A stretch of DNA of 64,000 nucleotides, taken from the NCBI GenBank assembly GCA_052437175.1, contig JBQVOK010000004.1, forward strand, positions 377,294-441,293, written 5' to 3'. Each line of letters opens with the position of its first letter. Position 1 is the first letter of the stretch. Positions 42,444 through 50,693 of the stretch are shown here, piece after piece. The notes beneath the pieces are model-generated. The model did not search any database, was not told the origin of the DNA, and saw only the letters and a program-made list of their open reading frames with translations. The stretch is from JACVCJ01 sp052437175 (lineage in GTDB: Bacteria; Bacteroidota; Bacteroidia; CAIKAF01). Position numbers and translations under genes: made by a program.

Positions 42444-43199
42444 TTCGAGTACCAGTCCGTCGTAGGCAGGCTGTATATTGGCCGGAAGTTCGGCCGAGAG
42501 TTCTGCATGTGCGGGCAGCTGGTGCGATATGTGCGTGAGCAGGGTCTGTTCCGCGGCTACCCGCTGGGCTATTTCCATCGCCTGATTAAGTGAAAAATGC
42601 GAAATGTGCTCTGTGCGGCGCAGGGCATTGATCACGAAGTATTTCAGTCCTTCCAGCTTGGCAAATTCTTCTTCCGGAATGTAATTGGCATCGGTGATGT
42701 AGGCAAAATCCCCGATGCGGAAGCCCAGTACCGGCATTTTATGATGATATACCTGTATGGGAACAATGGTTTCGCCGGCGTAAATAAAGGGCCTGTTTTC
42801 AATGCGATGTATGCGGAATTCGGGTACGCCGGGGTATTTCGGCTCGTCGAAGGCATAGTAAAAATCGCGGCGCAGCGCCGTTTCCACGGCTTCGGTGCAG
42901 AAAACGTCGGGCACCTGCTGCTTCAGGTAGTTGAACGGGCGTATATCGTCCAGCCCGGCCACATGGTCCTTGTGTTCGTGTGTAAACAATATGGCATCCA
43001 GCGAAGTAACCCCGGCCCGCAGCATCTGGTAGCGAAAATCGGGGCCGGTATCGATCACCAGCGAACGATCGTTAAATTCAATATGTACGGAGCTTCGCAG
43101 CCGTTTGTCTCTCTTATCCGAAGAGGTACAAACCGGGCAGGTGCAACCGATGATCGGAACACCCTGCGAAGTGCCGGTTCCCAGAAAGCATATTTTCAC
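42438..43199 (-). CDS. MBL-fold metallo-hydrolase, PhnP-like
   Basis: The 253-aa protein starts at GTG (complement of 43197-43199): MKICFLGTGTSQGVPIIGCT. It has the metal motif THEHKDH (74-79 region), VIDTGPDF, ITDANY and LLTHISH as further ligand blocks, plus a GCTCPVC cysteine set (19-24) like that of the cyclic phosphodiesterase PhnP. It is probably a phosphodiesterase. There are no phosphonate genes nearby, so the substrate is open. Its -7 element TAATTTTG (complement of 43204-43211) is 4 nt upstream, implying a leaderless GTG start. Confidence 0.9.
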   Translation of the reverse strand: MKICFLGTGTSQGVPIIGCTCPVCTSSDKRDKRLRSSVHIEFNDRSLVIDTGPDFRYQMLRAGVTSLDAILFTHEHKDHVAGLDDIRPFNYLKQQVPDVFCTEAVETALRRDFYYAFDEPKYPGVPEFRIHRIENRPFIYAGETIVPIQVYHHKMPVLGFRIGDFAYITDANYIPEEEFAKLEGLKYFVINALRRTEHISHFSLNQAMEIAQRVAAEQTLLTHISHQLPAHAELSAELPANIQPAYDGLVLEL

Positions 43200-43203
43200 A
43201 AAG

Positions 43204-43223
43204 CAAAATTAGTTTTACCTTTG
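43204..43223. promoter_or_regulatory. Divergent promoters of the MBL gene and the aromatic hydroxylase operon
   Basis: Minus-strand TAATTTTG (complement of 43204-43211) and plus-strand TACCTTTG (43216-43223) are both exact TAnnTTTG matches, set 4 bp apart. The hydroxylase leader is about 70 nt (43227-43297). Confidence 0.6.
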
Positions 43224-43297
43224 AGTTGAAAAAGATTAAATTATTAACAATACCCGGATGCTGTTCCGTTCGGGTGTGGTTGTAAAGTAAAAGCCCC

Positions 43298-45061
43298 ATG
43301 GTATTGGATTATTTGAACGAGAAGCTGGAAAAGCTGCCTCCGCACCTCAAACAGTTTATGGTGCCACAGCACTACGAAGAATATACCCCTGTAAATCATG
43401 CCGTATGGCGTTATGTAATGCGCCTGAACACCGATTACCTGAGCCGCGTGGCACACGGTTCGTACCTGGAAGGCCTGCGTAAAACGGGCATTACGCTCGA
43501 CCGCATTCCGTCCATTAAGGACATGAACCGCATCCTGGGCGAGATAGGCTGGGCTGCCTGTACGGTGGACGGTTTTATCAATCCCCAGGCCTTTATGGAG
43601 TTCCAGGAGTACAAAGTACTGGTGATCGCGGCGGATATCCGTCAGCTGAACCACATTGAATATACACCCGCCCCGGATATCATCCACGAAGCGGCCGGGC
43701 ATGCACCCATCATTGCCGATCCGGCCTATGCCGATTACCTGCGCTATTTTGGCGAGATCGGCTGCCGTGCCTTTTCTTCCGGCAAGGATTTTGAACTTTT
43801 TGAAGCCATCCGGCACCTGTCCATTATTAAAGAAGATCCCTATACGCCGGCAGAGGATATTGCCCGCGGAGAAGCCCGTATCGCCGAACTTTCGGCCAAC
43901 CTGGGCGAACCGTCCGAAATGTCGCTCATACGGCGTCTGCACTGGTGGACCGTGGAGTACGGACTGATCGGTACCCTGGAGAACCCGCAGATATACGGGG
44001 CCGGACTGCTTTCATCCATCGGGGAAAGTGTATCCTGCATGACGGATGCCGTGGCGAAAATACCGTACAGTCTGCAGGCCGCCCAGGTCGATTTCGATAT
44101 TACCAAACCGCAGCCGCAGCTTTTTGTAACGCCCGATTTTGAACACCTGACCAAAGTGCTCGACGAATTTGCCGAAACCATGGCCCTGCGCCGTGGCGGT
44201 GCGTACGGACTGGGCCTTGCCCGCGACAGCAAATCGCTGGCTACCGTGGTGTTTTCGGGAGGAGCGGCTGTAAGCGGTACCGTTTCCGGTTTTGAGACCG
44301 ATGCGGCCGGTAATGTGGCCTATGTGCAGATGCAGGGCCCTTCGGCCATTGCGCACAACGGAAAAGAACTGCCCGGGCACGGAACCTCGTACCACAGCGA
44401 AGGTTTTGGTTCTGCCGCCGGTAAATTTCTGGGAACGTCTACACCGCCCGAACACCTGAGCGACGGCGAGCTGGAAGCACTGGGCATACGCATCGGGCAT
44501 ACCTCCGTACTGGAGTTTGAAAGCGGTGTGAAAGTGCAGGGAACCCCGCAATCCTTCAGCCGTTCTGCCGAAGGTAAACTGATGCTGATGAGCTTTAAGG
44601 AATGCCGTGTGGAATGGAACGGGAAAACACTGTTCGACCCGGCCTGGGGCGTATACGACATGGCCGTGGGCAGTGAGATCATCTCCGTATACAGCGGCGC
44701 GGCCGATCCCTTTACCTACCCGGTGGAACTGCGCATGCCGTCAGACAAAACACACAAGATCGACTACGATGCAGATATGAAACGCCTGTTCGGGCTGTAT
44801 CAGCAGGTGCGCGACGTACGCGATGGCAAGCTGCCCGCCCTTGTGTTGCATAACGTATGGGAACAGCTTTCGTCTGCGTACCCGTCTGACTGGCTCTGTG
44901 CCCTCGAAATCTACGAATACCTTACGTCTACGGCCTCCGAAGAGCCCCTGCGCGAAGAAATATACCATTACCTCGTCGGCCTGGCCGAAAGAGAAGCAGA
45001 ATACCGCAAACTGATCCATGACGGGCTGAAACTGGCCGGTGCTAAACCCCTTACCGTATGA
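43298..45061 (+). CDS. Aromatic amino acid hydroxylase (phenylalanine 4-monooxygenase type) with C-terminal extension
   Basis: In this 587-aa protein the iron ligands are visible: H130 and H135 in IIHEAAGHAPII, and E220 in HWWTVEYGLIG. The biopterin-dependent core covers about residues 1-300. Bacterial phenylalanine hydroxylases usually stop there (about 260-300 aa). This protein has nearly 290 further residues, first strand-rich and Gly-rich (SGGAAVSGTVSGFETDAAG), later helical. It most likely makes tyrosine from phenylalanine. It heads an operon with an SDR and a GSCFA protein. Confidence 0.9.
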   Translation: MVLDYLNEKLEKLPPHLKQFMVPQHYEEYTPVNHAVWRYVMRLNTDYLSRVAHGSYLEGLRKTGITLDRIPSIKDMNRILGEIGWAACTVDGFINPQAFMEFQEYKVLVIAADIRQLNHIEYTPAPDIIHEAAGHAPIIADPAYADYLRYFGEIGCRAFSSGKDFELFEAIRHLSIIKEDPYTPAEDIARGEARIAELSANLGEPSEMSLIRRLHWWTVEYGLIGTLENPQIYGAGLLSSIGESVSCMTDAVAKIPYSLQAAQVDFDITKPQPQLFVTPDFEHLTKVLDEFAETMALRRGGAYGLGLARDSKSLATVVFSGGAAVSGTVSGFETDAAGNVAYVQMQGPSAIAHNGKELPGHGTSYHSEGFGSAAGKFLGTSTPPEHLSDGELEALGIRIGHTSVLEFESGVKVQGTPQSFSRSAEGKLMLMSFKECRVEWNGKTLFDPAWGVYDMAVGSEIISVYSGAADPFTYPVELRMPSDKTHKIDYDADMKRLFGLYQQVRDVRDGKLPALVLHNVWEQLSSAYPSDWLCALEIYEYLTSTASEEPLREEIYHYLVGLAEREAEYRKLIHDGLKLAGAKPLTV

Positions 45062-45732
45062 GAATACTGGTAAGCGGAGCCTCCCGTGGTATTGGTCTGG
45101 AAATTGTCCGCGCACTGGCTGCAGAAGGGCATAAGGTGCTGGCACTGACCCGTTCGGGAAGCCCGGTATTACCCGGAAATCCGCAGGTACAGACCCTGTT
45201 TGCAGACATCAGCGACCCGGCAACCGATTATGCGGCCCTGGCCGAAGAATGCATGCGTGAAGGCGGACTGGACGCCGTGGTGAACAATGCCGGCGCCCTG
45301 CTCAATGCCCCTTTCGATACCATGGAAGCCGAAGCCGTACAATACCTCTTCGAGGCCAATGTATTTGGTCCCATGCGCCTGCTCCGCGCACTGAAACCCC
45401 GGCTGAACACGCCGGCCCACATTCTCAATATAGGCAGTATGGGTGGTGTGCAGGGCAGCGCCAAATTTCCCGGGCTGGCCTGGTACAGTGCCGGAAAGGG
45501 AGCTCTGGCCATACTTACCGAATGCCTGGCCGAAGAGTGGAAGAACGATTCCATCCGTGTGAACTGCCTGGCCCTGGGTGCCGTACAGACCGAAATGCTG
45601 CAGGCGGCCTTCCCGGGGTACAATGCGCCACTGAGCGCGGCGGAAATGGGCAGCTTCATTGCCGATTTTGTACAAAATGGAGCCCGCTTCTTCAACGGAA
45701 AAATACTGCCGGTATCGGTATCAACCCCCTGA
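45058..45732 (+). CDS. Short-chain dehydrogenase/reductase
   Basis: The 224-aa classical SDR has the cofactor motif SGASRGIGLE (6-15), the NNAGALL motif, a catalytic Ser in LNIGSMGG and YSAGK (Tyr-x-x-x-Lys). The absence of a basic residue at the end of the second strand gives no clear NADH/NADPH choice. ATGA overlaps the hydroxylase stop. A link to pterin recycling is tempting because quinonoid dihydropteridine reductases are SDRs, but this is inferred only from the neighbour. Confidence 0.9.
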   Translation: MRILVSGASRGIGLEIVRALAAEGHKVLALTRSGSPVLPGNPQVQTLFADISDPATDYAALAEECMREGGLDAVVNNAGALLNAPFDTMEAEAVQYLFEANVFGPMRLLRALKPRLNTPAHILNIGSMGGVQGSAKFPGLAWYSAGKGALAILTECLAEEWKNDSIRVNCLALGAVQTEMLQAAFPGYNAPLSAAEMGSFIADFVQNGARFFNGKILPVSVSTP

Positions 45733-45735
45733 TGC

Positions 45736-46710
45736 ATGAAATTCAGGACCGAACTACCCGCTTTCAGCCTGCCGGAAAAGATACAACCCGGCGATGCCAT
45801 ATTCCTGGCCGGTTCCTGCTTTACCGAACACATGGGGACCTATCTCGGCGAACACGGTTTTCATATCCTGCAGAACCCGCACGGCATTATCTTTAACCCG
45901 CTTTCGGTGGAGCGCTGCATCCGCGACTGTACGGAAGCCCGCGTGTATACAGAGAACGATTTTTTCCAGTCTGCCGGTATCTGGCATTCCTGGCAGCACC
46001 ACAGCCGCTTTTCGGCAACGGAATTGTCCGAAGCCCTACAAAAAGTGAACAGCAGCATACAGGAGGCACACGCTTTTTTACGCGAAGCCCGCTGGGTAGT
46101 GCTTACCCTGGGTTCGGCCTTTGTGTATCACCTGGCTGCGGACGATTCGGCGGTGGCTAATTGCCATAAAATGCCGGCACAGACCTTTTATAAAAAAATG
46201 CTGGACCCTATTGCCGCAGCGGCTTCGCTGGAACGTACGCTGAATATGCTGCGTGCCTTTAACCCGGCGCTAAAGATCCTGCTGACGGTGAGTCCCGTAC
46301 GTCACGCCCGCGAAGGCCTGGTGCAGAACAACCGCAGCAAGGCCTCCCTGATCTATGCCGTACATACGGTCTGCGAACAGGCAGCGCAGGTTTTTTATTT
46401 TCCGTCCTTCGAGCTGGTGAACGACGACCTGCGCGATTACCGCTATTTTATGGAAGATATGGTACACCCCAACCGCCAGGCCACCGAATACGTATGGCTG
46501 CGTTTCCGGGAGAGCGTACTCAGCGAACGTGCACAGGAAATGGTGAAACGGGTGGCCCCTTTACAAACAGCGGCGGCGCACAAACCCTTCAATCCGCACA
46601 GTGAAGACCATGCCCGCTTCCGGGCCCGCAACCGGGAACAGCTGGCCGCCCTGCAGCGGGACTTCCCCGAAGTATACCTTTCAGCGGCCTTACAAGGTCT
46701 TCATTCATAG
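45736..46710 (+). CDS. GSCFA-domain protein
   Basis: The 324-aa protein has the family-naming motif in FLAGSCFTEHMG (about 24-35), then NPHGIIFNPLS and DMVHPNRQATEYVW. The Gly-x-Ser-Cys and Asp-x-x-His blocks make an SGNH-like hydrolase plausible. No signal peptide is seen. It starts 3 nt after the SDR stop and ends the hydroxylase operon. Confidence 0.92.
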   Translation: MKFRTELPAFSLPEKIQPGDAIFLAGSCFTEHMGTYLGEHGFHILQNPHGIIFNPLSVERCIRDCTEARVYTENDFFQSAGIWHSWQHHSRFSATELSEALQKVNSSIQEAHAFLREARWVVLTLGSAFVYHLAADDSAVANCHKMPAQTFYKKMLDPIAAAASLERTLNMLRAFNPALKILLTVSPVRHAREGLVQNNRSKASLIYAVHTVCEQAAQVFYFPSFELVNDDLRDYRYFMEDMVHPNRQATEYVWLRFRESVLSERAQEMVKRVAPLQTAAAHKPFNPHSEDHARFRARNREQLAALQRDFPEVYLSAALQGLHS

Positions 46711-46770
46711 CCGCTAAGCTTGTTCTTTTACAGATTTTTCCTACTTTAGTGGAAATACTAAAGGCTGACT

Positions 46771-48621
46771 ATGAACCGAATTTTACCTGTATTTTTTACC
46801 TTCTGGATCTTATCTGTACTGTCGCTGGCGGCTCAGAACGCCGTTTACCACGATTACAAGGCTCCGCTCGGAGCGGCGGTACAACCTGTGTACGAGAGCG
46901 ACGATTTTATGCCGGTGGTCATCAACCTGGAACAGCCTTTCCCCGGGGGCGATAAAAAATTCCTGGCCGAACAGAAAGTACTTTCGGCACAGCGCTACAA
47001 ACGGCGGAGCGTTCCGCAACCCAAGCAGAACAAGACGGCCGTTACGCCCCTGATCATTAAACAATACCTGACCAACAGCAACAGCGGCATTCCGCCCGAT
47101 AACTACGTGGCCGTAAGCAACGACGGTAAAATGGCCAGTATGATCAACAGCAATCTCTGGTTCTGGGACACCCAACTGGATACCTGTTACCTGAAACGTT
47201 CCAACTCCGCATTTACGAATAACCTGGGCCTGAATGGATTGAATTACGGCCGTTCGGACCCTAAAATGATCTACGACCCCTATGCCGATCGTTTCCTGTT
47301 TGTGCTGATGGCCGGTGCCGACCAATACAGCAACCTGATCTTCGGTTTTTCACAGACGAACGATCCCGGCGGGGCCTGGAATATGTACAGGGTGCCTGGC
47401 AATCCCTTTAACGATACCACCTGGTACGATTACCCGGCCATTGCGGTAACGGAACACGAATATTTTGTAACCGGTAACCAGTTGCGGCATAATTCCAGCT
47501 GGCAGACGGGCTTTAAACAGTCGATCGTATACCAGATCAAAAAAGAAAGCGGCTATACGGCCGACAGCCTGGAATACCGTATCTGGAGCGATATAAAATA
47601 CAATGGCCGGCCCATCCGAAACCTGCACTGCGTAAAGGGCGGTGACCGCCTGTACGGTCCGGAACAGTATTTCCTGAGCAACCGCAATTTTGCCATACAG
47701 AACGATACCATTTTCCTGCTGAAGATTACGGATACACTGGGTGCTCCCGGAGCCCAGTTACAGGTAAAAGCGCTCATTGCCGATAAACCGTATGGTATTC
47801 CGCCCGAAGCCCGGCAGAAAGGCACCAATACACAGCGCCTCGCCACAAATGACGCACGGGTGCTGGGTGGTTTTATCTTTAACAACGAAATTCAGTTCGT
47901 ATCCAATACCATCGATACGCTCAGCGGAAATGCCGCGGTGTATCACGGTATTATTCCCGATATTACGCAGGCACAGCCGCAGCTGAATGTACAGCTGATC
48001 GCTGTGGATTCGCTCGATCTCGGGTACCCGAATATTACCAAAATGGCCGAAGAAAAAACGCATGCCTCGGCCATGATCTCCTTTAACCACAGTGGTCCCA
48101 ACCGTTACCCGGGCTATACGGCCCTGTATTTTGACGGAGATGAATATTCGGACATGGTCACCATACGCGAAGGAGAGGACTTTATAGCGCCGCTTTCCGG
48201 GGCCTCACAGCGCTGGGGTGACTACAGCGGTTCGCAGATCGTATGGAACAACAAGGGCCTGGTATGGATCACCGGTATACACGGACTTGCCGGGGCTGCG
48301 CATTATGGGAATACGGCCACACTGCTGGGGATGTACTATGCAGGTATGCCTCCGGCGCCGGAAAATATCCCGGTTTCGTATATATATCCCAACCCGGCGC
48401 CCGAGATCATTAACGTGGAGTTCAGCACCAAGGACAAGGCCGACTGGAGTTTTGAAGTATACGATATGGCCGGAAAATCCTGCGGGCTCAACTTTAAGTA
48501 TTCCTGCAAGGCCGGTAAGAACGTATTGGGTATACTGGTGAACAGTCTGCCTGCCGGAACCTATATCCTGCGCGGTAATTCGGCATCAGAACAGTTCAGT
48601 CATAAATTTATAAAACAGTAA
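46771..48621 (+). CDS. Secreted protein with T9SS type A sorting domain
   Basis: The 616-aa protein has a signal peptide (MNRILPVFFTFWILSVLSLAAQ). A central region (about 110-520) looks like a beta-propeller or sialidase-like fold with no known motif. The C-terminus is a T9SS type A sorting domain (about 535-616): VSYIYPNPAPEIINVEFS, FEVYDMAGKSCGL and LPAGTYILR. It is expected at the cell surface or outside the cell. A -7-like TACTTTAG at 46742-46749 precedes the ATG. The last base of the stop begins a long hairpin. Confidence 0.9.
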   Translation: MNRILPVFFTFWILSVLSLAAQNAVYHDYKAPLGAAVQPVYESDDFMPVVINLEQPFPGGDKKFLAEQKVLSAQRYKRRSVPQPKQNKTAVTPLIIKQYLTNSNSGIPPDNYVAVSNDGKMASMINSNLWFWDTQLDTCYLKRSNSAFTNNLGLNGLNYGRSDPKMIYDPYADRFLFVLMAGADQYSNLIFGFSQTNDPGGAWNMYRVPGNPFNDTTWYDYPAIAVTEHEYFVTGNQLRHNSSWQTGFKQSIVYQIKKESGYTADSLEYRIWSDIKYNGRPIRNLHCVKGGDRLYGPEQYFLSNRNFAIQNDTIFLLKITDTLGAPGAQLQVKALIADKPYGIPPEARQKGTNTQRLATNDARVLGGFIFNNEIQFVSNTIDTLSGNAAVYHGIIPDITQAQPQLNVQLIAVDSLDLGYPNITKMAEEKTHASAMISFNHSGPNRYPGYTALYFDGDEYSDMVTIREGEDFIAPLSGASQRWGDYSGSQIVWNNKGLVWITGIHGLAGAAHYGNTATLLGMYYAGMPPAPENIPVSYIYPNPAPEIINVEFSTKDKADWSFEVYDMAGKSCGLNFKYSCKAGKNVLGILVNSLPAGTYILRGNSASEQFSHKFIKQ

Positions 48622-48660
48622 TCTGCCGGGAGTATATTAATCAATATCTTGCCGGCAGAT
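48621..48660. other. Long symmetric hairpin after the T9SS type A gene
   Basis: ATCTGCCGG (48621-48629) pairs with CCGGCAGAT (48652-48660). Inside, ATATT (48634-48638) pairs with AATAT (48643-48647), leaving a 4x4 internal loop and a tetraloop. It lacks a T-run, so it is at best a weak terminator and may be a protective or regulatory stem. Confidence 0.45.
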
Positions 48661-48682
48661 AATCATACAAAATACGACCTGC

Positions 48683-49648
48683 ATGTTCTCATTATTCAGA
48701 AAGAAAGGCTCCGGGGATAAAAACAGCGGACCGGAGCAGAAACCGATCCTGCCCGACTGGGCTGAATTTTTCAGTACAGAAGAGTATGCGACCTTTATCG
48801 GTATGGTAGAGGCCTATTTCCGGGACCGCGGTATACCGGCTGCAATAAACGACGGCGTGGTTATTTCCGATGACCAGGAGCTGGGCCTGGGCCAGATGGG
48901 CTTACAGAATATTGCACAACTGTGCCGGCAGATAGAGCCGGAGAGCTGGAACGAAGCCATTACAGGCCATTTTGATTCCCTGGTGGAATCGTCCCGCTTT
49001 AGCCGGGAGTTCGAAAAATTCGGCGACGATTTCGATTTTGCCAGACAATACCTTGGGGTGCGCCTGTACGCGGCCGAGTCCATAGCCTCGATCGGTACCG
49101 ATAAGGTGATCGGAGATTTTCTGACCGAAGATATTTTCCGCATGCTGGTGTACGATTTTCCACAGAGCGTACACAATGTACAGCCCTCGCAGCTGGAGGC
49201 CTGGAGCCGCAGCCGCGAAGAGGTATTTGAGACCGGGCGCAACAATATCCGCGAGAACTATGAATTCATGATCCATGACCATACCATCGGCGAAGTGCCC
49301 ATAAAAGTGGTGGACGGAGAACATTTCTTTGTGCCGAACATCGTTTTCGACCTGGAAAACAACCCTGAACTGCTGGGTACGCACGGCGCACTCATTGGTC
49401 TGCCGCACCGCCATGCCGCTATTTTTTACCCCATAGAGACCGCCGATGTGATCCCCGCACTGCACACCCTGATCCCGCTGGTAAACGGTATGTACGAAGA
49501 GGGGCCCGGCTCGGTAAGCAACAACATTATCCTGTACCAGAACGGTACTTTTACCAAAATTCCGTATACCATAGAGAATGATGCGTTAACCATTACGCCG
49601 CCCAAACCCTTCGTGGACCTGCTTACTTACCTGAGCAGCGAAGAATAG
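48683..49648 (+). CDS. Cytosolic protein, possibly DUF1444/YtpQ-like
   Basis: The 321-aa protein MFSLFRKKGSGDKNSGPEQ has no signal peptide. The layout recalls DUF1444/YtpQ proteins: a region with LYAAESIASIGTDKVIGDFL, a middle block GTHGALIGLPHRHAAIFYPIE and a late block VNGMYEEGPGSVSNNIILYQNG. The match is by eye and weak. Function unknown. It stands between a T9SS gene and a convergent pair and probably forms a single unit. Confidence 0.8.
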   Translation: MFSLFRKKGSGDKNSGPEQKPILPDWAEFFSTEEYATFIGMVEAYFRDRGIPAAINDGVVISDDQELGLGQMGLQNIAQLCRQIEPESWNEAITGHFDSLVESSRFSREFEKFGDDFDFARQYLGVRLYAAESIASIGTDKVIGDFLTEDIFRMLVYDFPQSVHNVQPSQLEAWSRSREEVFETGRNNIRENYEFMIHDHTIGEVPIKVVDGEHFFVPNIVFDLENNPELLGTHGALIGLPHRHAAIFYPIETADVIPALHTLIPLVNGMYEEGPGSVSNNIILYQNGTFTKIPYTIENDALTITPPKPFVDLLTYLSSEE

Positions 49649-49669
49649 ACGGAAATACCCGGACCGTAT

Positions 49670-50065
49670 TTATTTCAGGGGTACTTTCTCGGCGTAGGGA
49701 GTGCCCCATTTCATTTTATCCTGTTCAAAAGAAAAGGGATAATAGTAATAGTAACGGAATTTTTCGCCTACGATCTTTATTTCGATCACGGCATTTTCTT
49801 CTGTATCTTCTTCCACCATGGCCGAGTAACAGAGCCAGCTGGCCACACGTCCGTTCAGGTGTACGGTTTGCCCGGTTTCCTTGCGGATCAGGGGCACCAG
49901 TTCTTCGTCTTCGATGTCCTGTTCGGGCTGGCGCCAGGCTTCCAGTTCCAGGTCGGGCTTTACCCATCCGCCGCAGGCCGCAAAAAAGCCAAATTCATTG
50001 AGGTCAGCTTCCAGTTGCGGAAGCAGTGTATGTAAAACGGAATGCAGTATATCAGCGTTTTTCAT
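49670..50065 (-). CDS. Small cytosolic protein of unknown function
   Basis: The 131-aa protein begins MKNADILHSVLHTLLPQLEADL. It is acidic and has one striking aromatic run, FRYYYYYPFSF (about 102-112). I do not recognise a family. Its ATG overlaps the stop of the J-domain gene by 4 nt (ATGA on the minus strand), so the two are a translated pair. Confidence 0.8.
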   Translation of the reverse strand: MKNADILHSVLHTLLPQLEADLNEFGFFAACGGWVKPDLELEAWRQPEQDIEDEELVPLIRKETGQTVHLNGRVASWLCYSAMVEEDTEENAVIEIKIVGEKFRYYYYYPFSFEQDKMKWGTPYAEKVPLK

Positions 50066-50658
50066 GATGCAAAGTAGTTTGTAGGGATTCGGCCGCGGAC
50101 CAGGAACGAAAATTCAAGCAGGAAACGCCAGGCAAAATAATTGGGTATGCCAATGCCGATGAAGAGCAGCACCACAAAATAGAGGCTCTGGAACCCGATA
50201 AAATAAAAGCCGCCGAACAGGATGCCCAGTACCAGCAGCAGGCTGATGCTTACGAACAGCAGGTTCAGCAGGTAAATGAGCCGGTAGCGGATGATGCGGT
50301 CTTTCTGAAGCATTTTGCCCAGCTGCTGCATGTACAGCTGCATCAGGTGTTCTTTTTCGCGGGCGCGTTGTTCCACTACGCGTTTGCGCAGGTCTTCGCG
50401 GCGGCGGCGGAGTTCTTCCTTAGGGTCGATGTTCTGCTGCATGGCCTCGGCTTTGCGTATCAGCGATTCCATGGGCAGGTAACTCTTTAGGAGCAGGGAA
50501 TAGGCCTTCTGTATGCGCTGGAATATCTCCTTGGCATCGGGGTGCCGGTTCAGGTCGGGATGCCATTTTTTAGCCATGCGCTTATACGCTGTGCGCACGG
50601 CAACGGCATCCGAACCGGATGGTAGCTCCAGTATACTATAACATTCTTCCCGGGTCAT
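50062..50658 (-). CDS. J-domain protein with two membrane helices
   Basis: The 198-aa protein starts at the ATG at 50658 (MTREECYSILELP). The J domain (about 1-65) has the essential HPD in MAKKWHPDLNRHPDAKE. A basic/acidic helical linker (EELRRRREDLRKRVVEQRAREKEHL, in parts) and two transmembrane helices (about 125-180) follow. It should recruit DnaK to the inner membrane from the cytosolic side. The TTG two codons upstream is excluded because it lies inside the -7 element TATCTTTG. Confidence 0.9.
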   Translation of the reverse strand: MTREECYSILELPSGSDAVAVRTAYKRMAKKWHPDLNRHPDAKEIFQRIQKAYSLLLKSYLPMESLIRKAEAMQQNIDPKEELRRRREDLRKRVVEQRAREKEHLMQLYMQQLGKMLQKDRIIRYRLIYLLNLLFVSISLLLVLGILFGGFYFIGFQSLYFVVLLFIGIGIPNYFAWRFLLEFSFLVRGRIPTNYFAS

Positions 50659-50661
50659 ATC

Positions 50662-50669
50662 CAAAGATA
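50662..50669 (-). promoter_or_regulatory. -7 element of the J-domain gene, 3 nt from its ATG
   Basis: The minus strand reads TATCTTTG (complement of 50662-50669), an exact TAnnTTTG match. Only 3 nt separate it from the start codon, so the transcript is expected to be leaderless. Confidence 0.55.
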
Positions 50670-50693
50670 CCTCAAAAAGCTTGTATTTACCAA

